A stretch of 64,000 nt of DNA from Mycolicibacterium arabiense (GCF_010731815.2 NZ_AP022593.1:1302001-1366000), one strand, 5' to 3'. Shown: positions 36,969 to 49,957, numbered from the stretch's first letter. Translations and numbers: made by a program. Notes: generated from the letters alone by a model not told the origin.

Positions 36969-37831
36969 CTACGTCACCGGCACCCGGACCGCACGACGCA
37001 CCTTGTCGACGAACGCCGTGCCGAAGGCCTCGGCCGAGTACGGGTCTTGACCGGTGATGAGTTCGCGATCCTCGACGACCTTGCTGCCCATCGGCAGTCT
37101 CGTCTGCTCGATCCGCGCGCCGCGCGAGCCGAGCAGCGTGTCGGGTCGTCGGGGAGGCGACCGTGGAACCGTCGGGCCACGGGAACCGACGACAACATCG
37201 TGTCGACCACCGTCTTGAAGGCGGTCATCCGATAACCGTCGTAGATCCAGCGGCCGTCGTCCTCCGGTGCAGCGGCAAGTGCTGCGGGCGCATGGCAGAT
37301 GAGCCCCGTCGTGCGCCCGCGATCGTGGAAGGAGCGCAGCACGGCACCGAAGTCGGCGTTCGGCTGGTCACCGGCGAAGGCGTCTCGGCGCAGCAGATCG
37401 ACCAGCGGCGCGTGTCCCCCGGGAACGAACAAGGCATCGAACGTCTCGAGGGCGGCGGCGTCGGCCGCAACCTCCGCCAACGGTCTCGGACTACCCAAGC
37501 CGAGGTCGAGCAGACGGGCGTAGCTGGCGAACGCCTCGTCGCGCTTGACCCGCGACAACCCGAAGTACATCAGGCTGCACGAGGTGCCGTCGATCGTGGG
37601 CGCCCGGCCGCCGGGTGCCGCGAACGACAGCTCGAAGCCGGCGTCGAGCATGGCATCGGTCGGGTGAACCAGTTCGCCCAGATAGGTCCCCGTGGGTTCG
37701 TCGCCGCCGTCGCGCAGCGGTATCCGGTTGGCCGCCGACACGACCACCAGTACTCGTGCCGGGGCTCCGGGCGGGGTGGGGGTGACGTCGTGCACGGTCA
37801 TCGTGTTCCTCGGGCTCGCATCGGGTTTCAC
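36969..37831 (-). pseudogene. DJ-1/PfpI (Hsp31-like) glutamine amidotransferase-fold gene with frameshift
   Basis: The main frame from 37831 encodes about 229 residues of a type 1 GATase/Hsp31-like protein, with the nucleophile elbow GLICHAPAALA and FVPGGHAPLVDLL. Near 37143 a single missing base shifts the frame. After it the true C-terminus continues in another frame (GARIEQTRLPMGSKVVEDRE, then ITGQDPYSAEAFGTAF) to TAG at 36969. Without reframing the protein ends in an Arg-rich nonsense tail at 36974. The total of 863 bases equals a multiple of three minus one, consistent with a 1-base deletion. It could be a recent mutation or a sequencing error. The start may instead be ATG 37801. Confidence 0.8.
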
Positions 37832-37876
37832 TACCCGTCGGCGCCGATGCGAAACGCGAAGTAGCGCAGCGCGCCT

Positions 37877-38329
37877 TCAGCCCATCAGCCCGGCGGCCAC
37901 CGTCGCACCGAGGTTCCAGCACGCGTCGACGTCCGGCTTGGTCGGCTTGCCCGAGACCACGACGGTCTCCGCCGCCTTCACCCAGCCCAGCCCGGCGGTG
38001 ATGCCGTCGATCGCGCGCTCGGCTCCCTCGGTCCCCTCGTTGCCGTGCATGAAGACGCCGAACGGCCGCCCGCGCGTCGAGTCCAGCAGCTGGTAGTACG
38101 ACTGGTCGAACGCGTGCTTGAGCGCACCGCTGAGATAACCCAGGTTGACCGGGGTGCCCAGCACGTAGCCGTCGGCCTGCAACATCTCGACCGGCGAGAC
38201 CGTCAGCGCCGGGCGCCGCAGCACCTCGACGCCCTCGATCTCGGGGTCGGTCGCCCCGGCCACCACGGCTTCGAACATCTCCGCGCAGTGCGGCGACGGC
38301 GTGTGATGGACGATCAGCAGCGTCTTCAC
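37877..38329 (-). CDS. Flavodoxin-like/NADPH-dependent FMN reductase family protein
   Basis: A 150-residue flavodoxin-fold protein. It starts KTLLIVHHTPSPHCAEMFEAV, the FMN phosphate loop region, and has ADGYVLGTPVNLGYLSGALKHAFDQ. Redox partner unknown. Its ATG overlaps the stop of the upstream membrane-protein gene (four bases). Confidence 0.88.
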   Translation of the reverse strand: MKTLLIVHHTPSPHCAEMFEAVVAGATDPEIEGVEVLRRPALTVSPVEMLQADGYVLGTPVNLGYLSGALKHAFDQSYYQLLDSTRGRPFGVFMHGNEGTEGAERAIDGITAGLGWVKAAETVVVSGKPTKPDVDACWNLGATVAAGLMG

Positions 38330-38793
38330 CCGCGCTGCTCCAACTGGACGGCCTTCTTCATCGTCTCGCGTGCCCGTCCCCGGTCACCGGCGTAGTCGTA
38401 AGCCCGCGCCAGCCGGTACCAGCGGCGCCAGTCGTCCGGTTCGGCCTCGACCTCCGCTCTGACCTCCTGGAAGAGGGCGTCGGCGGCCTCGCGCTCGATG
38501 CGTCCCGACGGCCTGCGTGGCAGGTCGGTGACGTCGAGTTCGAGACCCTGCTCGCGGGCCTGTCGAGCGAGGCGCTGATGCGCCAGCCCGGCACGCAACG
38601 TGGCCACCATTGCCCACAGCCCGACGATGGGCATGAGCAGCACGGCCGCGCCGAGACCGACGGCGGCCAGTTCGCCCGAGGCGATCAGTTCGACGGCGGT
38701 GCGCCCCAGCAGCACGAAGTACGTCAGCAGAGCCAGACACATGAGTCCGATCAGGATCTGGATGCGCAGCGCGCGGGCTCCGTCGGAACTCAT
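38326..38793 (-). CDS. Conserved transmembrane protein with C-terminal TPR-like helix pair
   Basis: A 155-residue protein with two membrane spans (IQILIGLMCLALLTYFVLLG; AAVLLMPIVGLWAMVATLRAG). A cytoplasmic domain ends in one TPR-like repeat (WRRWYRLARAYDYAGDRGRARETMKKAVQLE). It lies directly downstream of dapB, as the corresponding protein does in M. tuberculosis (Rv2772c). Function unknown. Confidence 0.85.
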   Translation of the reverse strand: MSSDGARALRIQILIGLMCLALLTYFVLLGRTAVELIASGELAAVGLGAAVLLMPIVGLWAMVATLRAGLAHQRLARQAREQGLELDVTDLPRRPSGRIEREAADALFQEVRAEVEAEPDDWRRWYRLARAYDYAGDRGRARETMKKAVQLEQRG

Positions 38794-38796
38794 GGG

Positions 38797-40637
<1,841 letters not shown>

Positions 40638-40667
40638 TGGGGTGGGGGTTGGGCGGTGAGGTGTCGG

Positions 40668-40724
40668 CGAGTGTTGGGTTGTGTCACGCGAAACGGCTTC
40701 ACGCGTGACACGAGCCAACACTCG
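40668..40724. repeat. Long intergenic hairpin
   Basis: Arms 40668-40690 and 40702-40724 pair at 21 of 23 positions around an 11-base loop. The arms start CGAGTGTTGG and contain GTGTCACGCG. Together with the neighbouring hairpin it fills most of the gap between the epimerase and 13E12 genes; these look like members of dispersed intergenic repeat families. Confidence 0.65.
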
Positions 40725-40792
40725 ATGATTCGCCAAAACTCATGCGTCACAACGGTTTCACCAGCAACGGGCCGACCTTTCTTGTCGGACCC

Positions 40793-40808
40793 TCGCACTA
40801 ATGTTCGA
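40793..40808 (+). promoter_or_regulatory. LexA (SOS) box before the 13E12-family gene
   Basis: TCGCACTAATGTTCGA matches the mycobacterial SOS consensus TCGAAC-N4-GTTCGA at 11 of 12 fixed positions. It ends three bases before the ATG at 40812. Several 13E12-family genes of M. tuberculosis are known LexA targets, so DNA-damage induction is expected. Confidence 0.72.
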
Positions 40809-40811
40809 TGT

Positions 40812-42185
40812 ATGGCACCCAGTCTGGCCGACGCGGCAGCAGCATTGCGCGCTGCGGCGGCCGACCTGATCGACACCGACACCGACACCCACTCGGTCGC
40901 GGAGTTGATGGCCGCCATGGACGACGTCGAATCCGTCCGGCGGCTGCTACCCGTGGCCGAACACCGCATCCTCAATCGCCTGGCCTCGGAGACCAATCCG
41001 CTGGACTACGGCGCCACCACGATGAGCAAGCTGGTGGCGTTCCGACTGCGGATCAGCAGTGGCGAGGCCAGCCGACGCCTGGCCGAAGCCAAGGACCTCG
41101 GGCCGCGCCGCACCCTGATCGGTGAACCACTGCACCCGGTGCTGGCCCTGACCGCGGCCGCTCAGGCCGACGGGGCGATCAACGCCGAACACGTCAAGAT
41201 CATCCGCGGGTTCTTCGCCACGCTGCCCGACCACGTCGACCTGCAGACCCGCGAGGACGCCGAGGCCGACCTGGTCCGGGTCGCCCGCTCTCATGCGCCG
41301 GAAGGACTGCGCAAGGCCGTCGACCTGCTGCTGGCGCTGCTGCATCCCGACGGGAACTTCAGCGACGAGGAACGCGCCCGTCGCCGGGGTGTCACCATCG
41401 GCAAGCAGCAGGCCGACGGCATGAGTCCCGTCCGCGGCTACCTCACTCCAGAGGCCCGCGCGACGTTCGAAGCACTCCTTGCGAAACTGGCGGCACCGGG
41501 GATGTGCAACCCCGACGACGAGGCACCCACCATCGAGGGCGACCCCGAGGAAGAGACCGTCGAACGCGATACCCGCACTCCGGCGCAGCGCAATCACGAC
41601 GCCCTGCTGGCGATGGGCCGGATGGTGCTGTGCTCGGGAAAGCTGGGTCAGCTCAACGGCCTGCCCGTCACGGTGATCGTGTCCACCACCCTGCAGGACT
41701 TGGAATCCGCAGCGGGTCGTCCCGCGGTCACCGCCGGCGGCAGCCTGTTGCCGATGCCCGATCTGATCCGCATGGCCGCCCACGCCCATCACTACCTCGC
41801 GGTGTTCGACGGACACACCGGCCAAGCGCTACACCTGGGTCGGACCCGACGGTGCGCCAACCCCGCCCAACGCATCGTCTTGCATGCCCGTGACCGCGGG
41901 TGCACCCGACCGGGGTGCACCGTCGACGGCTACCACTCCCAAGTGCATCACGCGGTCGCGGACTGGAAGCACGACGGCCAGACCAACGTCGACGACCTGT
42001 CCTTCGCCTGCGGACCCGACAACCGGATGATCGACACCCCCGGCTGGACAACCCGCAAACGCAGCGACGGCAAGACCGAATGGATCCCACCACCGCAACT
42101 GGACACCGGCCAAGCCCGCATCAACGACCTCCACCACCCCGAACGACTCCTCCGCCCACCCGACGAAGACGACGACCCCGTCTAG
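40812..42185 (+). CDS. 13E12 repeat family protein (DUF222 + HNH endonuclease)
   Basis: A 457-residue protein. An N-terminal DUF222 region (about residues 1-300: MDDVESVRRLLPVAEHRILNRLA; GEASRRLAEAKDLGPRR) is followed by an HNH nuclease motif (RGCTRPGCTVDGYHSQVHH, then DLSFACGPDNRMI). 13E12 genes are dispersed multicopy genes in mycobacteria; copies carry attachment sites for phiRv1-type prophages. This copy looks full length. The ATG at 40812 is chosen because it lies just after the SOS box. Confidence 0.9.
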   Translation: MAPSLADAAAALRAAAADLIDTDTDTHSVAELMAAMDDVESVRRLLPVAEHRILNRLASETNPLDYGATTMSKLVAFRLRISSGEASRRLAEAKDLGPRRTLIGEPLHPVLALTAAAQADGAINAEHVKIIRGFFATLPDHVDLQTREDAEADLVRVARSHAPEGLRKAVDLLLALLHPDGNFSDEERARRRGVTIGKQQADGMSPVRGYLTPEARATFEALLAKLAAPGMCNPDDEAPTIEGDPEEETVERDTRTPAQRNHDALLAMGRMVLCSGKLGQLNGLPVTVIVSTTLQDLESAAGRPAVTAGGSLLPMPDLIRMAAHAHHYLAVFDGHTGQALHLGRTRRCANPAQRIVLHARDRGCTRPGCTVDGYHSQVHHAVADWKHDGQTNVDDLSFACGPDNRMIDTPGWTTRKRSDGKTEWIPPPQLDTGQARINDLHHPERLLRPPDEDDDPV

Positions 42186-42188
42186 CGG

Positions 42189-43106
42189 TCAGTCGCCTTC
42201 GAGCATCGCCAGCGCCTGCTCGGCCTCGGCGAGGGCGGTGTCGGCTGCCTCCACGCGCTCCGCGGCTTCTCCGGCCGAGCGCTGCGCTGCCTTGAGTTCC
42301 TCGTCGGCGGCGTCCACCTCGCGCTCGGCGGCATGCAGGGACTCGAGCAGCTTCTCGTAGCGGCGGCGCGCGCTCGCCAGCGTGGCCTTGACGTCGTCGA
42401 CCGCGGCGGCGGCCTTCGCGCTGGCGGCCTCGGCGGCCTTGGCCTCCTTGGCCGCTTTGTCCCTCGTTCGCCGCGCAGCCCGAACCTCAGCGGGGTTCGG
42501 CTTGGGCGGTGCGGGTTTCGGTTTCGTGCGCGACGCCGCCGGTGCCGCCTTGGAAGGCGACGACTTCGCAGGCGCCGCCTTCTCAGGCGACGACTTCGGA
42601 GCCTTCTGAGCCGCAGCCTCCGGCACACCCGCCGCGAAGCCGCCGAAGTCACCGAACCCGGAGAACTGTTCGGCCTTGGCCAGCCGACCCAGCCTCTCGG
42701 CCACCTCCGGGTCCGCAATCGCCGCCTGCAGCGTGTTGGTGACGTCGTCCCGCATGGCAGCCGACGGGTCGGCGAGGTCCGCCGCCTCGAAGGCGCTGCG
42801 GACGAGTTCGTGAACCAGCTTGCGCTGCGCGGTCGTGAGTTCCCGGATGCGCTGCCCATCCATCTCGGCATGCGCTGCGCGCAGGCCCTCGCTGAGGTCG
42901 GACAACCGCGTCGGTGCACTCGGGTCGGCCCTGACGAGCTGGTTCACCACCCACGCCGCGGCCGTCGGCTTGCGGGCCGCAGCGATCGCCTTGGCGTCGT
43001 CGGCATCGCCGCGCTTCTTGGCTGCCGCCGCCAGCTCCTTGCGTCTGGCCGTGAACTCCTCGGGCGCAACGCCATACAGATCGTCGAGGTCGTCGTCGAG
43101 GCTCAT
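42189..43106 (-). CDS. Ala/Lys-rich coiled-coil protein, unknown function
   Basis: A 305-residue protein. The N-terminal half has a conserved block (LYGVAPEEFTARRKELAAAA; RKPTAAAWVVNQLVR), a Pro/Ala/Lys-rich linker spans residues 165-210, and a C-terminal coiled coil (residues 215-305) is dominated by Ala, Lys and Glu heptads. No catalytic motif seen. The linker resembles histone-like/low-complexity tails, so nucleic-acid or cell-envelope binding is possible. Confidence 0.8.
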   Translation of the reverse strand: MSLDDDLDDLYGVAPEEFTARRKELAAAAKKRGDADDAKAIAAARKPTAAAWVVNQLVRADPSAPTRLSDLSEGLRAAHAEMDGQRIRELTTAQRKLVHELVRSAFEAADLADPSAAMRDDVTNTLQAAIADPEVAERLGRLAKAEQFSGFGDFGGFAAGVPEAAAQKAPKSSPEKAAPAKSSPSKAAPAASRTKPKPAPPKPNPAEVRAARRTRDKAAKEAKAAEAASAKAAAAVDDVKATLASARRRYEKLLESLHAAEREVDAADEELKAAQRSAGEAAERVEAADTALAEAEQALAMLEGD

Positions 43107-43125
43107 CGCTGCCCCACCGTGGCAC

Positions 43126-43641
43126 TCACAGCGGTGACGCCCCACGTAGATGCTCGAAGATCAGCGACGTTTGGGTCCCCGCCACGTCCGCGTCGGCGTT
43201 CAGGTACTGCACCACGAACGAGCGGAGGTCGTCGGTGTCGCGCGCCGCGACGTGGAGGATGAAGTCGTCGTTGCCGGCCAGGAAGTAGACGTCCATCACC
43301 TGTGGCCGTCGACGGATGTTCTGGATGAACTGGTCGATCTTCCCGCGGGCGCTCGACTGCAGGCTCACCGAGATCATCGCCTGCAGCGACAGGCCGATGG
43401 CCGCCGGGTCGATGTCGGCGTAGAACCCGCGGATCACGCCCATCTCCTGCAGGCGGCGGACCCGTCCATGGCACGTCGACGCGGCGATGCCCACGAGGTC
43501 GGCCAGGGCACTGTTCGACATCCGGGCGTCGGCATGCAGTGCGGTGAGGATCCGACGGTCGACGTCGTCGAGGCCGACGGGCCGAACATTCTTCGGAGCG
43601 GCTGGCGCATCAGGCAGCAGATCCGACGATCGTGGCGTCAT
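43126..43641 (-). CDS. aldR: Lrp/AsnC-family regulator AldR
   Basis: A 171-residue regulator. The HTH (DDVDRRILTALHADARMSNSALADLVGIAASTCHGRVRRL) spans residues 25-65 and a RAM ligand domain lies in 90-160 (VMDVYFLAGNDDFILHVAARD). It is divergent from ald, as in M. tuberculosis, where AldR represses ald and responds to alanine and other amino acids. Repeated AATTTA(G)CGAAGA elements lie in the gap. Confidence 0.93.
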   Translation of the reverse strand: MTPRSSDLLPDAPAAPKNVRPVGLDDVDRRILTALHADARMSNSALADLVGIAASTCHGRVRRLQEMGVIRGFYADIDPAAIGLSLQAMISVSLQSSARGKIDQFIQNIRRRPQVMDVYFLAGNDDFILHVAARDTDDLRSFVVQYLNADADVAGTQTSLIFEHLRGASPL

Positions 43642-43647
43642 GTGACC

Positions 43648-43714
43648 AATTTAGCGAAGATCAGTCATCCCCATTGTGTTGTTTCCGACGTTTCTTCACA
43701 ATTTACGAAGAACG
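43648..43714. promoter_or_regulatory. Repeated AldR-type elements in the aldR/ald gap
   Basis: AATTTAGCGAAGA (43648-43660) and AATTTACGAAGAACG (43700-43714) are near-identical direct repeats about 52 bases apart, with an inverted-like TTTCTTCAC between. Lrp-family octamers wrap several such sites. The region is notably AT-rich for this genome. Confidence 0.55.
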
Positions 43715-43736
43715 CATCGCCAATCGAGGAGCAGAA

Positions 43737-44852
<1,116 letters not shown>

Positions 44853-44868
44853 AACCTTCCTCCCCCTC

Positions 44869-44900
44869 GCCCGGTCGGCGCCTTCGGGCACCGGCCGGGC
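44869..44900 (+). terminator. Hairpin with TTCG tetraloop after ald
   Basis: A 14-base stem (44869-44882 with 44887-44900), interrupted by one mismatch and one wobble, closes on the stable TTCG loop. It begins 16 bases after the ald stop. Confidence 0.7.
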
Positions 44901-44910
44901 GATGACCATT

Positions 44911-44926
44911 CTTGACACCCGTCAAG
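44911..44926. promoter_or_regulatory. Perfect inverted repeat CTTGAC-ACCC-GTCAAG
   Basis: The arms are perfect 6-mers with a 4-base centre, ending 4 bases before the first possible start of the DUF4334 gene. It looks like a TetR-type operator or promoter element; TTGACA within it could also be a -35. No regulator gene is adjacent. Confidence 0.45.
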
Positions 44927-44939
44927 TATCGTGAACCCC

Positions 44940-45494
44940 ATGATCCTCGCCGACGTGCTGCCCGATGCACCGACCACCACCGTCGACGCCCTTGCGATCT
45001 TCGACGCCGCCCCCGCCGTCGAGCCGGATTTCATGATCGGCACCTGGCACGGCGCCGAGATGCCGACCGGCCACCCGCTCGACGGACTCCTGGCTGCCAG
45101 CGGATGGTGGGGCAAGCAGTTCGTCGACGGCGAGACCGTGCACCCACTGCTGTTCCCGACCGCCGACGGTGCGGCGCTATGGGCGCTCAACCCGATGCTG
45201 GCGTTCGGCGGCATGGGCGTCGCGACCAAGATCCCCGCGCTGAAGAACCGAAACTTCACCGGGGTCATCTCGGCACTCAGGCCGGTGCTCGGCACGTCGT
45301 CGCCCAAGGCCCGGCTGCGCACGACGCGCTACCGCGGCGTCGACACCGCAACCATGGTGTACGACCAGTTGCCGATCAACGACGTGTTCCGGCGCCTCGA
45401 CGACGAGACCGTGATCGGCGCGATGGACCTGCGCGGACTGCGCAACCCGTACTTCTTCGTCCTCCGCCGCGACGACTCGCTGCGGCTGCGTTAA
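44940..45494 (+). CDS. GXWXG/DUF4334 domain protein
   Basis: A 184-residue protein of unknown function. The GTWHG motif (GXWXG) lies near residue 33 and the DUF4334 region near the C-terminus ([27 protein letters not shown]). Actinobacterial homologues are small cytoplasmic proteins without a settled role. ATG 44940 chosen; GTG 44931 three codons upstream is equally possible. It is convergent with the beta-lactamase gene. Confidence 0.83.
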   Translation: MILADVLPDAPTTTVDALAIFDAAPAVEPDFMIGTWHGAEMPTGHPLDGLLAASGWWGKQFVDGETVHPLLFPTADGAALWALNPMLAFGGMGVATKIPALKNRNFTGVISALRPVLGTSSPKARLRTTRYRGVDTATMVYDQLPINDVFRRLDDETVIGAMDLRGLRNPYFFVLRRDDSLRLR

Positions 45495-46387
45495 CCCGCG
45501 GCGGTCAGGTGCGGCACCACCAGTGCCGCCAGTTCGCCGACCATCGGTCGCAGCGTGGGCGCGTCCGGATCGTTGGACTGCGTCCGCGTCATGAACGCCA
45601 GCAGCAGCCGTTGTCCATCGGGCCCGTAGGCGATGCCGACGTCGTTGGTGGTGGCGTAGTCGCCGCTGCCCGTCTTGTCGGCGGTGGCCCAGCCCTGCGG
45701 TAGACCCGCACGCATGCTCGACGTCTGGTTGGCGCGCATCCAGTCGTCGAGCCGACGGCGTTCCGCCTCCCCGAGGGCATCGCCGACGAGCAGGCTGCGG
45801 AAGCCGCCACCGAGTGCGCGTGGGGTGCTGGTGTCACGCGGGTCGCCCGGCACCGCGGAGTTCAGCTCGATCTCCCAGCGATCCAGGCGCGACCGGTCGT
45901 CACCGATGCTGCGGGCGAAGTCGGTGATGCGCGACGGGCCGCCGATCACCCGGAGCAGCCAGTTGGCGGCGGCGTTGTCGCTGCGTTGCACCGCGGCGAC
46001 GCACAGCTCTTCGATGGTGATGTTGCGCCCGACCCGCGTCTCGGTGATCGGCGAGTTCGGCAGGATGTCGGACGCCTCGATGGTGACGGCGTCGGTCAGG
46101 TTCAGCTCACCTCGAGCCGCCTTCTGGAGGACGCGGGCCGCGGCGTACGCCTTGAACGTCGAGCACATCGCGAACGCGTCGTCGGCGCGGTGCGCCACCG
46201 ACCGGCCGTTGTCGAGGTTCTCGGCGTAGACGCCGGCGAACGCACCGTACTGGCGTTCCAGCGCCCCGATGCGGTCCTCGATCGACGGCCCGGGTGGAGC
46301 GGGCGCGGGCGCGGCGGGAGCCTTCTGCGAGCACGCCGCCAACACGGCGAGCGCACCCCCGCCGATCAGGAGGCTGCGTCTGCGCAT
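45491..46387 (-). CDS. Class A beta-lactamase, Tat-type lipoprotein signal
   Basis: A 298-residue serine beta-lactamase. The N-terminus [19 protein letters not shown] combines a twin-arginine-like motif and a lipobox with Cys19. The catalytic set is complete: S76-TF-K79, S136-D-N138, E174-L-N176 and K238-T-G240. It should hydrolyse penicillins and cephalosporins at the cell envelope. The overall design resembles mycobacterial BlaC/BlaS. The ATG overlaps the pepR stop (ATGA), so it is translated with the pepR-gpsI group, an unusual place for a resistance gene. Confidence 0.93.
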   Translation of the reverse strand: MRRRSLLIGGGALAVLAACSQKAPAAPAPAPPGPSIEDRIGALERQYGAFAGVYAENLDNGRSVAHRADDAFAMCSTFKAYAAARVLQKAARGELNLTDAVTIEASDILPNSPITETRVGRNITIEELCVAAVQRSDNAAANWLLRVIGGPSRITDFARSIGDDRSRLDRWEIELNSAVPGDPRDTSTPRALGGGFRSLLVGDALGEAERRRLDDWMRANQTSSMRAGLPQGWATADKTGSGDYATTNDVGIAYGPDGQRLLLAFMTRTQSNDPDAPTLRPMVGELAALVVPHLTAAG

Positions 46388-47688
46388 CAGGTCGCCAGCG
46401 CCCGCAGCGGCTTGGGCAGCGACCGCTTGCTCCGGTGCGGGCCGAGAACCGCTGCGCCGAACGGACGCTCGAGCAATTGCCGCGCAATGTGATTCACCTG
46501 ATCGACGCTGACGGCCTCGATCAGGTCGAGGGTCTCGGCGATGGTCCGGTGCCCGGCGTAGTTCAGCTCGCTGCGACCCAGACGGTGCATCCGCGACGCG
46601 GAGTCCTCCAGGCCCAGCACCAGCCCACCGCGCAGTGACCCCTTGGCGATCTTGCACTCGGCCTCGGTCAGCCCGTCGCGGGCGACCCCCTCCAGCACGT
46701 CCATCGTCACGCGGACCACTTCGTCGAACCGGTCGGGCAGGCACGCGGCGTACACCGACAGCGCGCCGGCGTCGGAGAACGTGTCGACCGTCGAGTACAC
46801 CGAGTACGCCAGCCCGCGCGTCTCCCGAATCTGTTGGAAGAGACGCGAACTCAGGCCACCGCCCAGTGCGCAGTTGAGCACCGACAGCGCCCACCGGTGT
46901 TCCCAGTGCCTGCCCGGCGTCCGCACGCCGAGGAACATGTGCGTCTGTTCGGTATCGCGGTTCACCAGCGCCAAGGTGGGGTCTCCCCCAACCCGGCCGG
47001 TCCCCTTGCGGGGCGCGACCGGTTCCTTGCCGTCGACCAGATGGCCGTCGAAGTACTTGCGCGCCAACCTGATCACCTGATCGTGATCGATGTTGCCCGC
47101 CACCGCCAGCACCATCCGCTCCGGGGTGTACCGGCGGAGGTGGAACGAGTGCAGCTGTGCGCGCGTCATTCCCTCGATGGAGCCGACGCTGCCGATCACC
47201 GGACGACCCAACGGGTGCGTCCCGAACATCGCCGACAGGAAGACGTCGCCGAGGGTGTCCTCGGGGTCGTCGTCGCGCATCGCGATCTCTTCGAGCACCA
47301 CGTCGCGTTCGACCTCGACGTCGTCGACGGCGCACCGGCCCCGCAACACGACGTCGGCGACGAGGTCGACGGCGAGTTCGAGGTCGGAGTCGATGACGTG
47401 CGCGTAGTAGCAGGTCTGCTCACGCGCGGTGAACGCGTTCAGCTCACCGCCGACGGCATCGACGGCCTGGGCGATCTCGACGGCCGACCGGGTCGGCGTC
47501 GACTTGAACAGCAGGTGCTCGAGGAAGTGGGCGGCGCCCGCCACGCTCGGCCCCTCGTCTCGGGACCCGACGCCGACCCACAGGCCGACCGACGCCGAGT
47601 GCACCGACGGGATGTACTCCGTGACGACGCGCAACCCTCCGGGGAGGGTTGTGCGCCGTACCGAGTCAGCTGTCCGCGGTCGCGGCAT
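46387..47688 (-). CDS. pepR: M16-family zinc protease PepR
   Basis: A 433-residue processing peptidase (insulinase-like). The zinc motif HFLEH is at residues 54-58 with the further glutamate in ERDVVLEEI, and the C-terminal half keeps the [11 protein letters not shown] signature. It starts [24 protein letters not shown] 47688 is chosen by similarity to the M. tuberculosis protein. The start lies 23 bases inside the end of gpsI, giving tight coupling. Confidence 0.93.
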   Translation of the reverse strand: MPRPRTADSVRRTTLPGGLRVVTEYIPSVHSASVGLWVGVGSRDEGPSVAGAAHFLEHLLFKSTPTRSAVEIAQAVDAVGGELNAFTAREQTCYYAHVIDSDLELAVDLVADVVLRGRCAVDDVEVERDVVLEEIAMRDDDPEDTLGDVFLSAMFGTHPLGRPVIGSVGSIEGMTRAQLHSFHLRRYTPERMVLAVAGNIDHDQVIRLARKYFDGHLVDGKEPVAPRKGTGRVGGDPTLALVNRDTEQTHMFLGVRTPGRHWEHRWALSVLNCALGGGLSSRLFQQIRETRGLAYSVYSTVDTFSDAGALSVYAACLPDRFDEVVRVTMDVLEGVARDGLTEAECKIAKGSLRGGLVLGLEDSASRMHRLGRSELNYAGHRTIAETLDLIEAVSVDQVNHIARQLLERPFGAAVLGPHRSKRSLPKPLRALAT

Positions 47689-49957
47689 CTGCAGGCGCTG
47701 CCGCCGCATCAGGAGCCGAACCGTTGCCGGCGGCGTCGGGTGCTGCTGCCTCGGCAGCGGCTTCCTCGGCCACCAGCACCAGCGAGATCTTGCCGCGGTT
47801 GTCGATGTCGGCGATCTCCACGCGGAGCTTGTCACCGACCTTCGCCACGTCCTCGACCTTCGCGATGCGCTTGCCACGGCCCAGCTTCGAGATGTGCACC
47901 AGTCCATCGCGGCCCGGGAGCAGCGAGACGAACGCACCGAAGTCGGTGGTCTTGACCACGGTTCCGAGGAACCGCTCGCCGACCTTGGGCAGCTGCGGGT
48001 TGGCGATGGCGTTGATCTTGTCGATCGCCGCCTGTGCCGCTTCGCCGTTGGAGGCGCCGACGAACACCGTGCCGTCGTCCTCGATGGAGATCGACGCGCC
48101 GGTCTCCTCGGTGATCGAGTTGATCATCTTGCCCTTGGGGCCGATGACCTCGCCGATCTTGTCGACCGGCACCTTGATCGTCGTGATCCGCGGTGCGTAC
48201 GGGCTCATCTCGTCGGGCTCGTCGATGGCCTCGGCCATGACCTCGAGGATGGTGATCCGGGCGTCCTTGGCCTGGGCCAGCGCACCCGCCAGCACCTGCG
48301 ACGGAATGCCGTCGAGCTTGGTGTCCAGCTGCAGCGCGGTGACGAAGTCCTTGGTGCCTGCGCACTTGAAGTCCATGTCGCCGAAGGCATCCTCGGCGCC
48401 GAGGATGTCGGTCAGCGTCACGAAGCGACGCTCGGTGCCGCCGCCCTCGACCTCGACGTCATCGGACACCAGGCCCATCGCGATGCCTGCGACCGGCGCC
48501 TTCAGCGGCACGCCGGCGTTCAGCAGCGACAGGGTGGAGGCACAGACCGAGCCCATCGACGTCGAGCCGTTGGAACTCAGCGCCTCCGACACCTGACGGA
48601 TCGCGTAGGGGAACTCCTCGACGCTCGGCAGCACCGGCATCAGGGCGCGCTCCGCGAGCGCTCCGTGGCCGATCTCGCGACGCTTGGGCGAGCCGACCCG
48701 TCCGGTCTCACCGGTCGAGAACGGCGGGAAGTTGTAGTGGTGCATGTAGCGCTTGCTCGTCTCGGGTCCGAGCGAGTCGATCTGCTGCGCCATCTTCACC
48801 ATGTCCAGCGTGGTGACGCCCATGATCTGGGTCTCGCCGCGCTCGAACAGTGCACTGCCGTGCGCACGCGGGATGACGGCGACCTCTGCGGAGAGGGCGC
48901 GGATGTCGGTGATGCCGCGACCGTCGATGCGGAAGTGGTCGGTCAGGATGCGCTGGCGGACGAGCTTCTTGGTCAGCGAGCGGTACGCCGCGCCGATCTC
49001 CTTCTCGCGACCCGCGTAGGTCTCGGCGAGGCGCTCGAGCACCTCGACCTTGATCTCGTCGGTGCGCGCGTTGCGCTCTTCCTTGCCCGCGATGGTGAGC
49101 GCCTCGGACAGCGCGTCGGTCGCCACTGAGGACACGGCGTAGAACACGTCGTCCTGGTAGTCGGGGAACAGCGGGTAGTCGGCCGTCTCCTTGCCTGCGG
49201 CCTCGTAAAGCTCCTGCTGCGCGGTGCACAGCGCGGCGATGAACGGCTTGGCGGCCTCGAGGCCCTCGGCCACGACGGCCTCGGTCGGGGCGCCCGCGCC
49301 ACCGGCGACGAGTTCGATGACCCGGTCGGTGGCCTCGGCCTCGACCATCATGATGGCAACGTCGTCTTCGGTCTTGCGACCCGCGACGACCATGTCGAAC
49401 ACGGCACCCTCGAGCTGCTCGACGGTGGGGAAAGCGACCCACTGGCCGTCGATGAGCGCCACGCGCACGCCGCCGACGGGGCCGGAGAACGGCAGACCCG
49501 AGATCTGCGTCGACGCCGATGCGGCGTTGATCGCCAGCACGTCGTACAGGTCCTTGGGCTCCAGGCTCAGCACGGTGACGACGACCTGGATCTCGTTGCG
49601 CAGACCCGACACGAACGTCGGCCGCAGCGGCCGGTCGATCAGGCGGCAGGTGAGGATCGCGTCGGTGGAGGGACGGCCCTCGCGACGGAAGAACGAGCCG
49701 GGGATGCGTCCCGCGGCGTACATGCGCTCTTCCACGTCGATCGTCAGCGGGAAGAAGTCGAAGTGGTCCTTCGGGGTCTTGCTGGCCGTGGTGGCCGACA
49801 AGAGCATGGTCTCGTCGTCCAGGTAGGCGACGACCGCGCCTGCGGCCTGCTTGGCCAACCGGCCGGTCTCGAAGCGGATGGTGCGGGAGCCGAAGCTTCC
49901 GTTGTCGATGACGGCGGTGGCTTCGAAGACGCCGTCTTCAATCTCTACTGCAGACAT
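47666..49957 (-). CDS. gpsI: Polyribonucleotide nucleotidyltransferase (PNPase/GpsI)
   Basis: A 763-residue phosphorolytic 3'-5' exoribonuclease. Two RNase PH domains (residues about 30-250 and 335-560; [34 protein letters not shown]), a KH domain ([21 protein letters not shown]) and an S1 domain ([22 protein letters not shown]) are in order, followed by an Ala/Asp-rich tail. It is trimeric and acts in mRNA decay. Confidence 0.97.
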   Translation of the reverse strand: MSAVEIEDGVFEATAVIDNGSFGSRTIRFETGRLAKQAAGAVVAYLDDETMLLSATTASKTPKDHFDFFPLTIDVEERMYAAGRIPGSFFRREGRPSTDAILTCRLIDRPLRPTFVSGLRNEIQVVVTVLSLEPKDLYDVLAINAASASTQISGLPFSGPVGGVRVALIDGQWVAFPTVEQLEGAVFDMVVAGRKTEDDVAIMMVEAEATDRVIELVAGGAGAPTEAVVAEGLEAAKPFIAALCTAQQELYEAAGKETADYPLFPDYQDDVFYAVSSVATDALSEALTIAGKEERNARTDEIKVEVLERLAETYAGREKEIGAAYRSLTKKLVRQRILTDHFRIDGRGITDIRALSAEVAVIPRAHGSALFERGETQIMGVTTLDMVKMAQQIDSLGPETSKRYMHHYNFPPFSTGETGRVGSPKRREIGHGALAERALMPVLPSVEEFPYAIRQVSEALSSNGSTSMGSVCASTLSLLNAGVPLKAPVAGIAMGLVSDDVEVEGGGTERRFVTLTDILGAEDAFGDMDFKCAGTKDFVTALQLDTKLDGIPSQVLAGALAQAKDARITILEVMAEAIDEPDEMSPYAPRITTIKVPVDKIGEVIGPKGKMINSITEETGASISIEDDGTVFVGASNGEAAQAAIDKINAIANPQLPKVGERFLGTVVKTTDFGAFVSLLPGRDGLVHISKLGRGKRIAKVEDVAKVGDKLRVEIADIDNRGKISLVLVAEEAAAEAAAPDAAGNGSAPDAAAAPADAATADS

